A DNA stretch of 64,000 bases from Rhodovulum imhoffii (lineage in GTDB: Bacteria; Pseudomonadota; Alphaproteobacteria; Rhodobacterales; Rhodobacteraceae): positions 186,001 to 250,000 of the forward strand of contig NZ_QAAA01000003.1 in NCBI RefSeq assembly GCF_003046545.1. Reading direction: 5' to 3'. The notes under the pieces were generated by a model. The model searched no databases and was not told the origin of the DNA. It saw nothing but the letters and a program-made list of their open reading frames with translations. The position numbers and the translations under genes are program-made. Position 1 is the first letter of the stretch; each line of letters opens with the position of its first letter. This document shows positions 38,062 through 46,154 of the stretch, piece after piece.

Positions 38062-39477
38062 TCAAGCCTGCCGCGCATACAGGTCTTCATGGCGGACGAT
38101 GTCGTCCTCTCCCAGATATGCGCCTGTCTGCACCTCGATCAGGACCACCGGAACCTTGCCGGGGTTTTCGATCCGGTGCACCGCGCCGACCGGGATGTAG
38201 ACGGACTGGTTCTCGGTCAGGAGTTTTTCTGCGCCATCCACGGTGACCCGGGCGGTCCCCGCCACGATGATCCAGTGTTCCGAACGGTGCATGTGACTTT
38301 GCAAGGACAGCGCCGCACCGGGGGTGACGTGGATGCGTTTGACCTGAAACCGTTCTTCCAGAACCAGCGTTTCGAACCAGCCCCACGGGCGGTGATCGAC
38401 AGGCAGTTGTGCCGCCTGTGCCGCGCCCCGCTCCCTGAGGGTTTGCACCGCCTGCCGGACGCTTTGTGTTTCCGACAGGTCCGCCACCATGACCGCATCC
38501 CGCATTGCAACGGCGACGACATTCTTCAGCCCGATCCCGACCAGCTCGACCTCTCCGCTTTCCGACCGCAGCAGCGTATTCTCACAGTTCAGTGCCGTGG
38601 CCTTGCCCGTCTGCGCGTTGCCGGCCTCATCCCTCGGGCTTTCCTGCCAGACGGTTTCCCATCCCCCCAGGTCCGACCAGTGCCCCGAAAAGCGCACGAC
38701 GCTGACATTCCGGGCCTTTTCCATCACCGCATAATCAATGGAGTTCTCGGGGACTTTGGCCCAGGGCTCGGATGCGATTCGGGTAAAGCGAAGGTCTGGA
38801 TGCGCGCCGTCCAGGCAGGGTTCGACGGCATGGAAAATTTCGGGGGCGTGGGTTCGGAAAGCGTCGATCAGCGTGGCGGCGCGCGCCAGAAACACCCCGG
38901 CATTCCAAAGATGACGCGTATCCCTGAACAAGGTCTCTGCCTGTGCCCTGTCGGGTTTTTCGATGAACCGTTCCAGCCGGAACACGCCGGGATGCGTTTC
39001 CGCCCCGGCCTCCAACCATCCATACCCCGTTTCAGGCCGGGTTGGGGTGATTCCGAAGGTCACGATCTGACCTTTGGCGGCGGCGACAATTCCGTGTGTC
39101 ACGGCATCGCGGAAGAGTTCCGCGTCTGCCACGGAGTGATCGCTGGGCACCAGCAAAATAAGGGCCTTTGGGTCGTGTGCCGCGACGAACAGCGCGGCGG
39201 CCAGCGCGGCGGGTGCCGTGTTGCGCCCCTCCGGTTCGATCATGATGCAGGCGGGGGAGATTCCGCAGGCATCGAGTTGCTCGGTCACGATGAACCGGAA
39301 ATCATCGCCAGTGATAATCACCGGATTGGCAAAACCCGCCCCCGTGAAGCGCCGCGCCGAGGCCTGGAACAGGCTTTCTCCCCCGATGATCCGGGCGAAC
39401 TGCTTCGGGTAGCTTTGGCGCGACAGCGGCCACAGCCGGGTGCCGGAACCGCCGCAAAGAAGAACAGGCGTGATCAT
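38062..39477 (-). CDS. manC: Mannose-1-phosphate guanylyltransferase / mannose-6-phosphate isomerase
   Basis: A 471-residue bifunctional enzyme that makes GDP-mannose. The N-terminal guanylyltransferase domain has LLCGGSGTRLWPLSR, the FVEKP-like FIEKPDRAQAE and WNAGVFLARA. The C-terminal cupin isomerase domain has RPWGWFETL, QSHMHRSEHWIIVAGTARVT and EVQTGAYLGEDDIVR. The ATG at 39477 overlaps the upstream glycosyltransferase stop. With gmd two genes upstream, it supplies GDP-mannose for conversion to a 6-deoxy sugar. Confidence 0.95.
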   Translation of the reverse strand: MITPVLLCGGSGTRLWPLSRQSYPKQFARIIGGESLFQASARRFTGAGFANPVIITGDDFRFIVTEQLDACGISPACIMIEPEGRNTAPAALAAALFVAAHDPKALILLVPSDHSVADAELFRDAVTHGIVAAAKGQIVTFGITPTRPETGYGWLEAGAETHPGVFRLERFIEKPDRAQAETLFRDTRHLWNAGVFLARAATLIDAFRTHAPEIFHAVEPCLDGAHPDLRFTRIASEPWAKVPENSIDYAVMEKARNVSVVRFSGHWSDLGGWETVWQESPRDEAGNAQTGKATALNCENTLLRSESGEVELVGIGLKNVVAVAMRDAVMVADLSETQSVRQAVQTLRERGAAQAAQLPVDHRPWGWFETLVLEERFQVKRIHVTPGAALSLQSHMHRSEHWIIVAGTARVTVDGAEKLLTENQSVYIPVGAVHRIENPGKVPVVLIEVQTGAYLGEDDIVRHEDLYARQA

Positions 39478-41927
39478 GGGCAATAACCCTTGTTTGGGAG
39501 GGAGGGGTTTCCCAGAATTTCCCGCAGACGTGCCCCGTAACGGCGGGCGAGAGCCTCGGTTCCGAAATTCCTGCGCACACGGTCCCGTGCGGTGCGGGCC
39601 CGGTTCGCCCGGCCCAAAGGGTCGGCCCAAAGCGCGCGCATCTGCCGGGCGGCATGGGCGATGTCGGGTTCGGCCCATTTCTGGCCGGTCTCGACGAAGA
39701 TGTAGTCATCGGGCGTGAGCAGGGTTTCGGTGGAGTCCACCAGCCAGGCGGTTTGGGGGGAGCAGTAGTCCATATTGCCCGAATACCCGGTGCATACCAC
39801 CGGAATGCCCAGGCTCATCGCCTCGATCATGCCGAACCCCCAGCCTTCGGATCGATGTAGCGAGACATAGCAATCGCAGCCGGCCTTGATGTGCAGCAGG
39901 GTTTCATAGGGCAAGGTTTCGTTGACGATCAGGATGCGCGGGTCGCAGCCAGCCAGTGCGGCAAGCTGTTTCCAGATGCGTTCCTGTGTACGGTCGCAGA
40001 TGTCGTCGCGGTTTTGAGTTTTCACGATCAGGCGCACATCTTCGTCCGCGGCAAAGGCCATGCGGAATGCCCGGATCGCGCCAATCGGGTTTTTGCGCTG
40101 TACGAAGGAATAGCTGTCAAAGGAAAGAAGAAAGACAAAGCTTTCCCGCCCGATCGCGAAGCGGCGACGCAGGGCGGTACGGGCTTCGCCGGTATCGATT
40201 CTGGGCGGTTGTTCGAAACTCATACCCATGTTGCGGACGGGGATCCCGGCATGCGGCCGATAGCAGCGCAGGCCGTAATCCGACGCGACCCAGATTTCAT
40301 CCAGCAGCTTCAGGCCAAGACGGTGGCACCGGGCGGGGCTGTCCAGCTCCCAGAAGACATAGCCGATATTGTAGCTGTCGCTGAACACGTCTGCCCCGTA
40401 AGCAAAGGCGAGCGGCACCGATTCTGCATTCAGGTGCAGCAGGTTGATCCGTGCCGGGCGGAAATCCGCATGTGCCGCCGGGGTGGAAAACCCCTCGGGT
40501 GCGGGGTTGTCCAGCGCGAAATCCACCGCGTTGATCCGCAGCCCGGTCTGTGAGAGGGCCCGCGCTGACAGGCGTGCCGCCTGCCCCAGCCCAGAGGCCT
40601 TGCCGAGTGGTCCGATGACCTGAACATCCACCTTTTCCCCCACCACGGCAGGCCGGCGCGCGGCTTCCAGCCGCCCCTTCGGGAGGCAGGAAAGGAATGT
40701 GTCCGTTTCCGGGTCATACCCCTTGTGGCATAGGGCGGCTACGAAACGTGCGCGCGTCAGCGGCGGGCGGCCCGTTGCGGCCAGGAAACGGGAGAAGGGC
40801 GCGTGCTCCCCCTCGAACAGGGTGGTCAACGTATTCCGGGGCAGGTAGCGCAGCAGATCGGGGCGCCGGGCCGATTGCGCGGCCAGAATCAGCGTCAGAA
40901 GCTGCCGGTCGGCCGCACGGGTGCGGTTCAGCATCGAAAACTGGGGGGTGGCGTCCAGGAACTCCTCCATGAACACCGAAAGCGGGTAGGCAGCCCCGTG
41001 GTAGGCCTTGGGGATGTGGCGTAGCAACGCCGCCATGTCTGCGGGAACAAGGCAATCTTCCATGAACAGGCGCGGGGTTTCCTCGGCGGCCCACCAGTAG
41101 GCCGCGCGGCGGCGCCACCTGGCCGAGGACATGCGGATCGGCCCGGTATCGGGGCTGTCCAGCAGGCGCCACCACATGGCACGCGGCAGGTTATGGCGCT
41201 GACCCCCCATATGGACCGGGCCGGTGAGGTAATCCACCTCGCGCCGGGAGAGGGGAACGCGCAGCCCTCCCCGCCGGGGGCTGTAGACCGAAATGTACCA
41301 GTGCAGGAAATGGTCCCGGTCTTCGGGGATGGTTGCGGGGTCGAACTCTGTCTCCTTGCGCATTCGCAGGCGGGTGAACTCGAGATAGGCCGACAGGCCG
41401 GTCTGGTCATCGCCGGGGTCGAACAGGCGTGTATGGCGGTGCAGGGGCGGCCGCGGGTGATCCGGGGCCACGAGGGCGTCGAGCGCCGGCAAATCCCCGG
41501 CCAGCAGGTCAAGGCAGCGCGACAGATGCGGATGTGCACAGATGTCTTTCATCGGGCGCAGCGTTCCGGGGGCGAGCCGGCCAATCACCTGCTCCGGCGC
41601 ATCGAGTACCCTAAGATGAATCTGGCTTTCATCGGCATCGGCGGCAGCGTGCAGCGCAGGACTCAGCGGAAAGGAGACACCGCACTCTGATTCCCCGGCC
41701 CCGGCCTTGTGCACGTCGCCCCGGTTTTCCCGGGCAAGGGCGGTGTCAAGCAGGTTGGGCCCGGCGAAAAGACCCACGCGCAGCCCCCCCGACCCGTCAC
41801 AGGCCCGTACGGCCCAGCCGGTCAGGCGCCCTTCCCGCAGGCCATCGAAGAAGCCGCGAAAGACGGGGGGGGCTGTGTGCCGGGGCTGCCGCCCCCGCAA
41901 CCGGGAGAGCGCGCGGGACAAGATCAT
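39474..41927 (-). CDS. Large multidomain glycosyltransferase (GT4-type C-terminus)
   Basis: An 817-residue protein. Residues about 22-120 look like a small beta-sandwich module (FFDGLREGRLTGWAVRACDG, IHLRVLD) seen as GWA-type repeats in alphaproteobacterial glycan enzymes. About 130-430 is an unassigned region rich in Arg and Trp. From about 433 there is a GT-B glycosyltransferase: IGPLGKASGLGQAARLS, VFWELDSP, and the EX7E donor motif in HRSEGWGFGMIEAMSLGIP near residue 695. The ATG at 41927 overlaps the gmd stop by 4 nt. It sits between gmd and manC, so a GDP-activated deoxyhexose or mannose is the likely donor. Confidence 0.85.
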   Translation of the reverse strand: MILSRALSRLRGRQPRHTAPPVFRGFFDGLREGRLTGWAVRACDGSGGLRVGLFAGPNLLDTALARENRGDVHKAGAGESECGVSFPLSPALHAAADADESQIHLRVLDAPEQVIGRLAPGTLRPMKDICAHPHLSRCLDLLAGDLPALDALVAPDHPRPPLHRHTRLFDPGDDQTGLSAYLEFTRLRMRKETEFDPATIPEDRDHFLHWYISVYSPRRGGLRVPLSRREVDYLTGPVHMGGQRHNLPRAMWWRLLDSPDTGPIRMSSARWRRRAAYWWAAEETPRLFMEDCLVPADMAALLRHIPKAYHGAAYPLSVFMEEFLDATPQFSMLNRTRAADRQLLTLILAAQSARRPDLLRYLPRNTLTTLFEGEHAPFSRFLAATGRPPLTRARFVAALCHKGYDPETDTFLSCLPKGRLEAARRPAVVGEKVDVQVIGPLGKASGLGQAARLSARALSQTGLRINAVDFALDNPAPEGFSTPAAHADFRPARINLLHLNAESVPLAFAYGADVFSDSYNIGYVFWELDSPARCHRLGLKLLDEIWVASDYGLRCYRPHAGIPVRNMGMSFEQPPRIDTGEARTALRRRFAIGRESFVFLLSFDSYSFVQRKNPIGAIRAFRMAFAADEDVRLIVKTQNRDDICDRTQERIWKQLAALAGCDPRILIVNETLPYETLLHIKAGCDCYVSLHRSEGWGFGMIEAMSLGIPVVCTGYSGNMDYCSPQTAWLVDSTETLLTPDDYIFVETGQKWAEPDIAHAARQMRALWADPLGRANRARTARDRVRRNFGTEALARRYGARLREILGNPSLPNKGYCP

Positions 41928-42937
41928 GCGAGGGCGTCGTAATCGGCTTTTGCCATCATTTCGGCAAGTGTGCGAATGTCGACGGTCGGCGCCCAGCCCA
42001 GTTTCCCGCGTGCCTTGCCGGCATCGCCGGTCAGGATCTCCACCTCGGCAGGGCGAAAGAACTTTGCGCTGACCGTGGCCACGCACTTGCCGGTTTTGAT
42101 GTCCGTTGCGGTTTCTTCCAGGCCCGTACCGGTCCAGTCCAGCGTCATGCCCAGGGCCTCGGCGACATGGCCGACGAAATCCCGGATCGTCGTAGTCACG
42201 CCGGTGGCAAGCACGTAGTCACCGGCTTCGTCCTGTTGCAGCATGCGCCACATGCCTTCGACGTAATCTCCGGCAAACCCCCAGTCCCGGCTTGCGTTCA
42301 GGTTGCCCAGCACCACCGGATCGGTCCCGCCGCGGGCCAGCTTTGCCAGTGCGTGGGTGATCTTGCGGGTGACGAATTCCTTCCCGCGCAGGGGGCTTTC
42401 GTGGTTGAACAGGATGCCGGAACTGGCGTGCAGGCCAAAGCTCTCCCGGTAGTTCATGGTCATGTAGTGACCGAAAACCTTGGCCACCCCGTAGGGTGAG
42501 CGGGGGTGGAATCGGGTTGTTTCCCGTTGGGGCGCGTCCTGGACCAGACCGAACATTTCGGATGTGGACGCCTGGTAGAAGCGTGTCTGCGGTCGCAGGG
42601 TGCGCAAGGTGTCGAGGATGCGCGCCACCGCCATCGCGTTCGCGTCGGACGTATAAAGCGGCAGGTTCCATGACGTGCCGACGAAGCTTTGGGCCGCGAG
42701 GTTGTAGAACTCGTCCATCTCCACGTCCCGGATGATGCGGAAGATGCCGGTCATCTCGGTCAGGTCGAACTCATGCAGGGTCACGTCCCGAACGATGCCG
42801 AGCCGGTGCAGATTCGTCAGACCGGGCTGAGAGGTGCGGCGCATCCCACCGTGCACCGTGTAGCCCTTTTCAAGCAGCAACCGCGCGAGGTAGGCGCCAT
42901 CCTGCCCGGTTATTCCGGTGATAAACGCCTGCTTCAT
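41924..42937 (-). CDS. gmd: GDP-mannose 4,6-dehydratase
   Basis: A 337-residue extended SDR that converts GDP-mannose to GDP-4-keto-6-deoxymannose. It contains the NAD loop FITGITGQDGAYLARLLL, the active-site segment FYQASTSEMFG, and the catalytic SPYGVAKVFGHY, then NHESPLRGKEFVTRKIT and NASRDWGFAGDYVEGMW, all typical of Gmd. The second loop reads GGMRRTSQPGL rather than the common RRSSS, a mild divergence. No reductase or epimerase gene lies beside it, so the final deoxysugar (rhamnose, fucose or other) cannot be given. Confidence 0.93.
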   Translation of the reverse strand: MKQAFITGITGQDGAYLARLLLEKGYTVHGGMRRTSQPGLTNLHRLGIVRDVTLHEFDLTEMTGIFRIIRDVEMDEFYNLAAQSFVGTSWNLPLYTSDANAMAVARILDTLRTLRPQTRFYQASTSEMFGLVQDAPQRETTRFHPRSPYGVAKVFGHYMTMNYRESFGLHASSGILFNHESPLRGKEFVTRKITHALAKLARGGTDPVVLGNLNASRDWGFAGDYVEGMWRMLQQDEAGDYVLATGVTTTIRDFVGHVAEALGMTLDWTGTGLEETATDIKTGKCVATVSAKFFRPAEVEILTGDAGKARGKLGWAPTVDIRTLAEMMAKADYDALA

Positions 42938-43020
42938 CGCCCGTTCCCCTTGCGCATGACTTGCCGCCTTGGGAGGGCTTAGCCAAACATGCTTAACAGG
43001 CGATTAATCGCAGCGTGGAC

Positions 43021-43563
43021 TCACTTGTTCAGCCGCGCCAGCTTTTTCTGAAGTTCCGCCAGTTCGCGGCGGATTTCGCGAAGTTCCTCGCTGTCGTCGG
43101 CTTCGGCCTCGGGGGCGCTGGTGGTGGTCCATCCACCGGAAACCGCCCTGAGGAAAGCCTCCTGCTGGGCCTGCATCGCCTCGAATCCGGGCATGGCGGC
43201 GATCGGGTTCATGCGGCCCATGTTTTCCATCATTTTCGACTGGCTGTCGCGCAGCATTTCGAAACTGGCCGCAAGAAACTGGGGCACAACGCTTTGCGCG
43301 GAACTGGTGTAGCTTCGCACCAGATCCATCAGGACGTTGATGGGCAGGACGCTGTCACCCTTGCTTTCGTGTTCCGCGATGATTTGCAGAAGGTACTGGC
43401 GGGTCAGGTCGTCGCCGCTTTTCAGGTCGACGATCTTGACCTCTCGCCCCTCGCGGATGACGCGCGCGATATTTTCAAGCGTGACGTAGTCGCTCGTTTC
43501 TGTGTTGTAGAGGCGGCGGCTGGCATAGCGCTTGATCAGCAACGGCTTGTTGGCTTCGCTCAC
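43021..43563 (-). CDS. phaR: Polyhydroxyalkanoate synthesis repressor PhaR, GTG start
   Basis: PhaR represses phasin and other pha genes and lets go when it binds PHA polymer, so phasin is made only when granules exist. The 180 residues start with the DNA-binding domain LLIKRYASRRLYNTETSDYVTL. The PHB accumulation domain follows with VRSYTSSAQSVVPQFLAASF, and a coiled coil ends the protein. The GTG at 43563 follows GGGAGA. A near-match to the PhaR operator (CTGC-ACC-GCAA at 43591-43601) lies just upstream, consistent with autoregulation. Confidence 0.93.
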   Translation of the reverse strand: MSEANKPLLIKRYASRRLYNTETSDYVTLENIARVIREGREVKIVDLKSGDDLTRQYLLQIIAEHESKGDSVLPINVLMDLVRSYTSSAQSVVPQFLAASFEMLRDSQSKMMENMGRMNPIAAMPGFEAMQAQQEAFLRAVSGGWTTTSAPEAEADDSEELREIRRELAELQKKLARLNK

Positions 43564-43590
43564 GGGGGTGTCTCCCTGTCGGTACCGATT

Positions 43591-43601
43591 TTGCGGTGCA
43601 G
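43591..43601 (-). promoter_or_regulatory. Possible PhaR operator before phaR
   Basis: On the minus strand CTGC-ACC-GCAA, 7 of 8 positions of CTGC-N3-GCAG. It is about 28 bp upstream of the phaR GTG. Weak on its own, stronger given the two perfect sites before phaP. Confidence 0.4.
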
Positions 43602-43623
43602 AGAAGCTTATGCGCAAGCCGCA

Positions 43624-43654
43624 AAAAAAGAAAGGGCGGGCATCATGCCCGCCC
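43624..43654 (-). terminator. Intrinsic terminator of the phasin gene
   Basis: GGGCGGGCA pairs with TGCCCGCCC (43634-43654) and is followed on the minus strand by TTTCTTTTTTT. This strong terminator separates phaP from phaR, so phaR mostly needs its own promoter. Confidence 0.9.
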
Positions 43655-43707
43655 AAGGCGCGTCCGGCCGGGAGGGTGCCGGGGCGCCAGACTGTACGCA
43701 ACGCCGT

Positions 43708-44157
43708 TTATTTCGCGGCGGCCGTCGCTTTCTTGGCGGCGGCAGTGGCTTCCTTGGTGGCCTTTTGCACGGCGGCAGTGGCATCCTCGGAAAAGTCCTT
43801 GCCTGCGGACAGCATCAGCTCGACGGTTTCCATCTGGACCTTCTTGGCGATCTCGGCGAAGGCGGCCATGTTTTCGGCAGCCATTTCAGCCGAGGACGAG
43901 GCGAAATCGGTCATCGCCTTGGAATAGTCCGTGGCATCGTCCTTGACGGAGGTCACTTCACCCAGTTTGGCAAGGGTGTCCTTGGTCCACTTGGCCGAGA
44001 TTTCGGTCGACTTTTCCGCGGCATCCAGCGCCACTTTCGACATCTTCTCGCCCAGTCCGGCCTGGGATTTGAAAGCGTCCTGCATCACGGACATGTCCAT
44101 CGGGAACGCCGACATCATGTCCTGCATCATCTTGGTAAAGTCCTGCGTATTCGCCAT
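43708..44157 (-). CDS. phaP: Phasin (PHA granule surface protein)
   Basis: A 149-residue helical, Ala/Met-rich protein with the phasin pattern: MANTQDFTKMMQDMM, AFKSQAGLGEKMSKVALDAAEKS, and YSKAMTDFASSSAEMAAENMAAF (quoted in part: AMTDFASSSAEMAAENM). The tail is a lysine-alanine repeat (AAAKKATAAAK). Phasins coat PHA granules and set their size and number. The gene lies between phaC and phaR on the same strand with its own promoter, two PhaR operators and a strong terminator, so it can be expressed at a high level independently of phaC. Confidence 0.92.
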   Translation of the reverse strand: MANTQDFTKMMQDMMSAFPMDMSVMQDAFKSQAGLGEKMSKVALDAAEKSTEISAKWTKDTLAKLGEVTSVKDDATDYSKAMTDFASSSAEMAAENMAAFAEIAKKVQMETVELMLSAGKDFSEDATAAVQKATKEATAAAKKATAAAK

Positions 44158-44200
44158 TGATCTGTACTCCTGAGCGAGGGTGTTCGGGGCTTACGGGACA

Positions 44201-44229
44201 CATATACATGCTGCGCCGCAGCATTTCAA
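44201..44229 (-). promoter_or_regulatory. phaP promoter
   Basis: On the minus strand TTGAAA (44229-44224), a 17-bp spacer and TATATG (44206-44201): a near-consensus housekeeping promoter. The 17-bp spacer contains a full PhaR operator, so bound PhaR would block polymerase directly. The leader to the ATG at 44157 is about 37 nt. Confidence 0.8.
44211..44221 (-). promoter_or_regulatory. PhaR operator within the phaP promoter spacer
   Basis: CTGC-GCC-GCAG on the plus strand (an inverted repeat). It matches the CTGC-N3/4-GCAG element described for PhaR of Paracoccus denitrificans. It lies between the -35 and -10 boxes of the phasin promoter. Confidence 0.75.
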
Positions 44230-44238
44230 GCTTTTTTG

Positions 44239-44249
44239 CTGCGCCGCAG
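44239..44249 (-). promoter_or_regulatory. Upstream PhaR operator of phaP
   Basis: A second identical CTGC-GCC-GCAG, 28 bp from the first, about 10 bp upstream of the -35 box. Two sites on roughly the same helix face (28 bp is about 2.7 turns, so the match is not exact) suggest cooperative repression. Confidence 0.7.
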
Positions 44250-44262
44250 AAAAATCCCCGTG

Positions 44263-46044
44263 TCAGGTACCCGGCGCAGCCAGAACGTAAGTGCCGGGCG
44301 CCGGGGCCAGTACGGGGGCGGGGTCCCGCGCGGGGACCTGTTTGCCCGAGCGCCGCTTGAGCCACGCGGCCCAGCGCGGCCACCAGGAGCCATCGTGAAA
44401 CGTGGCGCCGGCGCGCCAGCTTTGCGGGGTCTCCATCGGGCCGTCATTGGTGAAGTGGCCGTACTTCTTCTTGCTGGGCGGGTTCACGATGCCCGCGATG
44501 TGTCCGGACTGCGCCAGAACGAAGGTCTTCTCGCGGCTGCCCATCTTGCGGATCCCGGTAAAGCTGGAGTCCCACGCGGCGATATGATCGGTTTCACAGG
44601 CAACGGCGAAAAGTGGCACCCCCACATCCCCGATCCGAAGCGTCTCGCCGCAAATCTCGAGGCCTTCGGTTGCAAAACGGTCCTGCTGGCACAGGGCGCG
44701 CAGATACTCCACCGTCATACGCGCGGGCAGGTTGGTGGAATCCCCGTTCCAGTACAGCAGGTCGAAGGCGGGCGGGGCTTCGCCCATCATGTAGCTGCGA
44801 ATCGCGGGCCGGTAGATCAGGTCGTTGGACCGCAGGAACGAGAATGTCCGGGACATGAAGAAGCTGCTCAAATAGCCTTGCTCGGTGACTTCGCGCTCTA
44901 TCCCGTCGATGAAATCGTCATTGAGGAACACGCCCACCTCGCCCTGGTCCGAGAAATCCGTGAGCGTGGTAAAGAATGTGGCGGAGCGAACCGACCTGTC
45001 GCCGCGCTTTTTCATCAGCGCCAGGGTCAGTGCCAGCGTGGTGCCGGCGATGCAGTAGCCCGCCGCGTTGACCTTTTCCCGCCCGGTGAGGCGCTTCACC
45101 TCTGCGATCGCGGTCAGGTAGCCCTCTTCGATATAGGTGTCGAGACCGACCTCCGCGAAGCCGGCATCCGGGTTGACCCAACTGACCATGAACAGCGTGT
45201 AGCCCTGATCGACGATCCACCTGACCAGACTGTTCTTCTCTTTGAGGTCGAGGATGTAGAACTTGTTGATCCATGGCGGAAAGATCAGCAACGGCTCCGC
45301 ATGGACGGTTTCGGTGGCGGGGCTGTACTGGATAAGTTCGAACAGTCGGTTGCGGAAGACCACGGCGCCCCTGGCGGTGCCGAGGTTTTCGCCGACCTTG
45401 AAGGCGTCCTTGTCCGCAAGCGTGACGAGAAGCTCCCCGTTATTGGCCTCAATGTCGCGGACCAGATTCTCCAGCCCGTCCACAAGCGATTGCCCGTCGG
45501 TCTCCACCGCGCGGGACAGCGCCTCCGGGTTGGTGCCCAGGAAGTTGGCGGGGGAGAACAGATCCACGATCTGGCGGGTGAAATATGCCACCCGCCGGGC
45601 GTCGCGCGGGTCCAGCCCCTCCAGATCGTCCACCGCGGTGCCGATCGCTTCCGCCGACAGCAGGTACTGCTGCTTGAGGTAGTTGAAATAGGGATGCGTC
45701 TGCCAGAGCGGATTGGAAAACCGGCTGTCCTCAGGGGTGTGGTCGGGCGGTGGGGTCAGCTTGCCGCTGGCCAGATTGTGCTGGGCCTCCACGTAATGTT
45801 TCAGGGCCTTGCCCCAGTAGGAGACCTGGTGCTCGATCAACCTGGAAGGGTTTTGCATCACTTCCGCCATGTAGGCGGCGGCGGCTTTCATGAACAGGTC
45901 GTGCCCCGGCCCCTGGAGGTTCGGATCGATGGCGCGCTTGTTCGAAACCGCCTTGATCAGGCGTTCGGAAAGCTCTTCGATTTTTGCGATATTTTCGTTT
46001 AGCCGCTCAAGGTTAGCGGCCGGAGGGTCGGAATCTGCCGTCAC
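44263..46044 (-). CDS. phaC: Class I polyhydroxyalkanoate synthase, GTG start
   Basis: PhaC polymerises (R)-3-hydroxyacyl-CoA into polyester at the granule surface. The 593 residues carry the lipase-like box GYCIAG with the nucleophile Cys, LTDFSDQGEVGVF with the catalytic Asp, and SGHIAGIVNPP with the catalytic His; PPWINKFYILDL and GDSTNLPA are class I hallmarks. The GTG at 46044 follows a GGGAGG at a rather long spacing. The gene is divergent from phaZ over 110 bp that hold a PhaR-like site and a palindrome. phaP follows downstream. Confidence 0.97.
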   Translation of the reverse strand: MTADSDPPAANLERLNENIAKIEELSERLIKAVSNKRAIDPNLQGPGHDLFMKAAAAYMAEVMQNPSRLIEHQVSYWGKALKHYVEAQHNLASGKLTPPPDHTPEDSRFSNPLWQTHPYFNYLKQQYLLSAEAIGTAVDDLEGLDPRDARRVAYFTRQIVDLFSPANFLGTNPEALSRAVETDGQSLVDGLENLVRDIEANNGELLVTLADKDAFKVGENLGTARGAVVFRNRLFELIQYSPATETVHAEPLLIFPPWINKFYILDLKEKNSLVRWIVDQGYTLFMVSWVNPDAGFAEVGLDTYIEEGYLTAIAEVKRLTGREKVNAAGYCIAGTTLALTLALMKKRGDRSVRSATFFTTLTDFSDQGEVGVFLNDDFIDGIEREVTEQGYLSSFFMSRTFSFLRSNDLIYRPAIRSYMMGEAPPAFDLLYWNGDSTNLPARMTVEYLRALCQQDRFATEGLEICGETLRIGDVGVPLFAVACETDHIAAWDSSFTGIRKMGSREKTFVLAQSGHIAGIVNPPSKKKYGHFTNDGPMETPQSWRAGATFHDGSWWPRWAAWLKRRSGKQVPARDPAPVLAPAPGTYVLAAPGT

Positions 46045-46076
46045 TTTTTAAAATCCTCCCGTGAAATTAGTCTATT

Positions 46077-46088
46077 TTGCACTCGCAG
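46077..46088 (-). promoter_or_regulatory. Possible PhaR site between phaC and phaZ
   Basis: Minus strand CTGC-GAGT-GCAA, 7 of 8 positions of CTGC-N4-GCAG, about 33 bp upstream of the phaC GTG. Confidence 0.35.
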
Positions 46089-46103
46089 CAGAGATGTGCC
46101 ATT

Positions 46104-46117
46104 GCTATGATCATAGC
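46104..46117. promoter_or_regulatory. 14-bp perfect palindrome in the phaC/phaZ divergent region
   Basis: GCTATGATCATAGC reads the same on both strands and contains a TATGAT -10-like box in each direction. It could be an operator or overlapping divergent -10 elements. No -35 with normal spacing is obvious for either direction. Confidence 0.4.
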
Positions 46118-46154
46118 CGGTAAAACGCTTTGATGAACAGCCCGGAGGGCGCGG

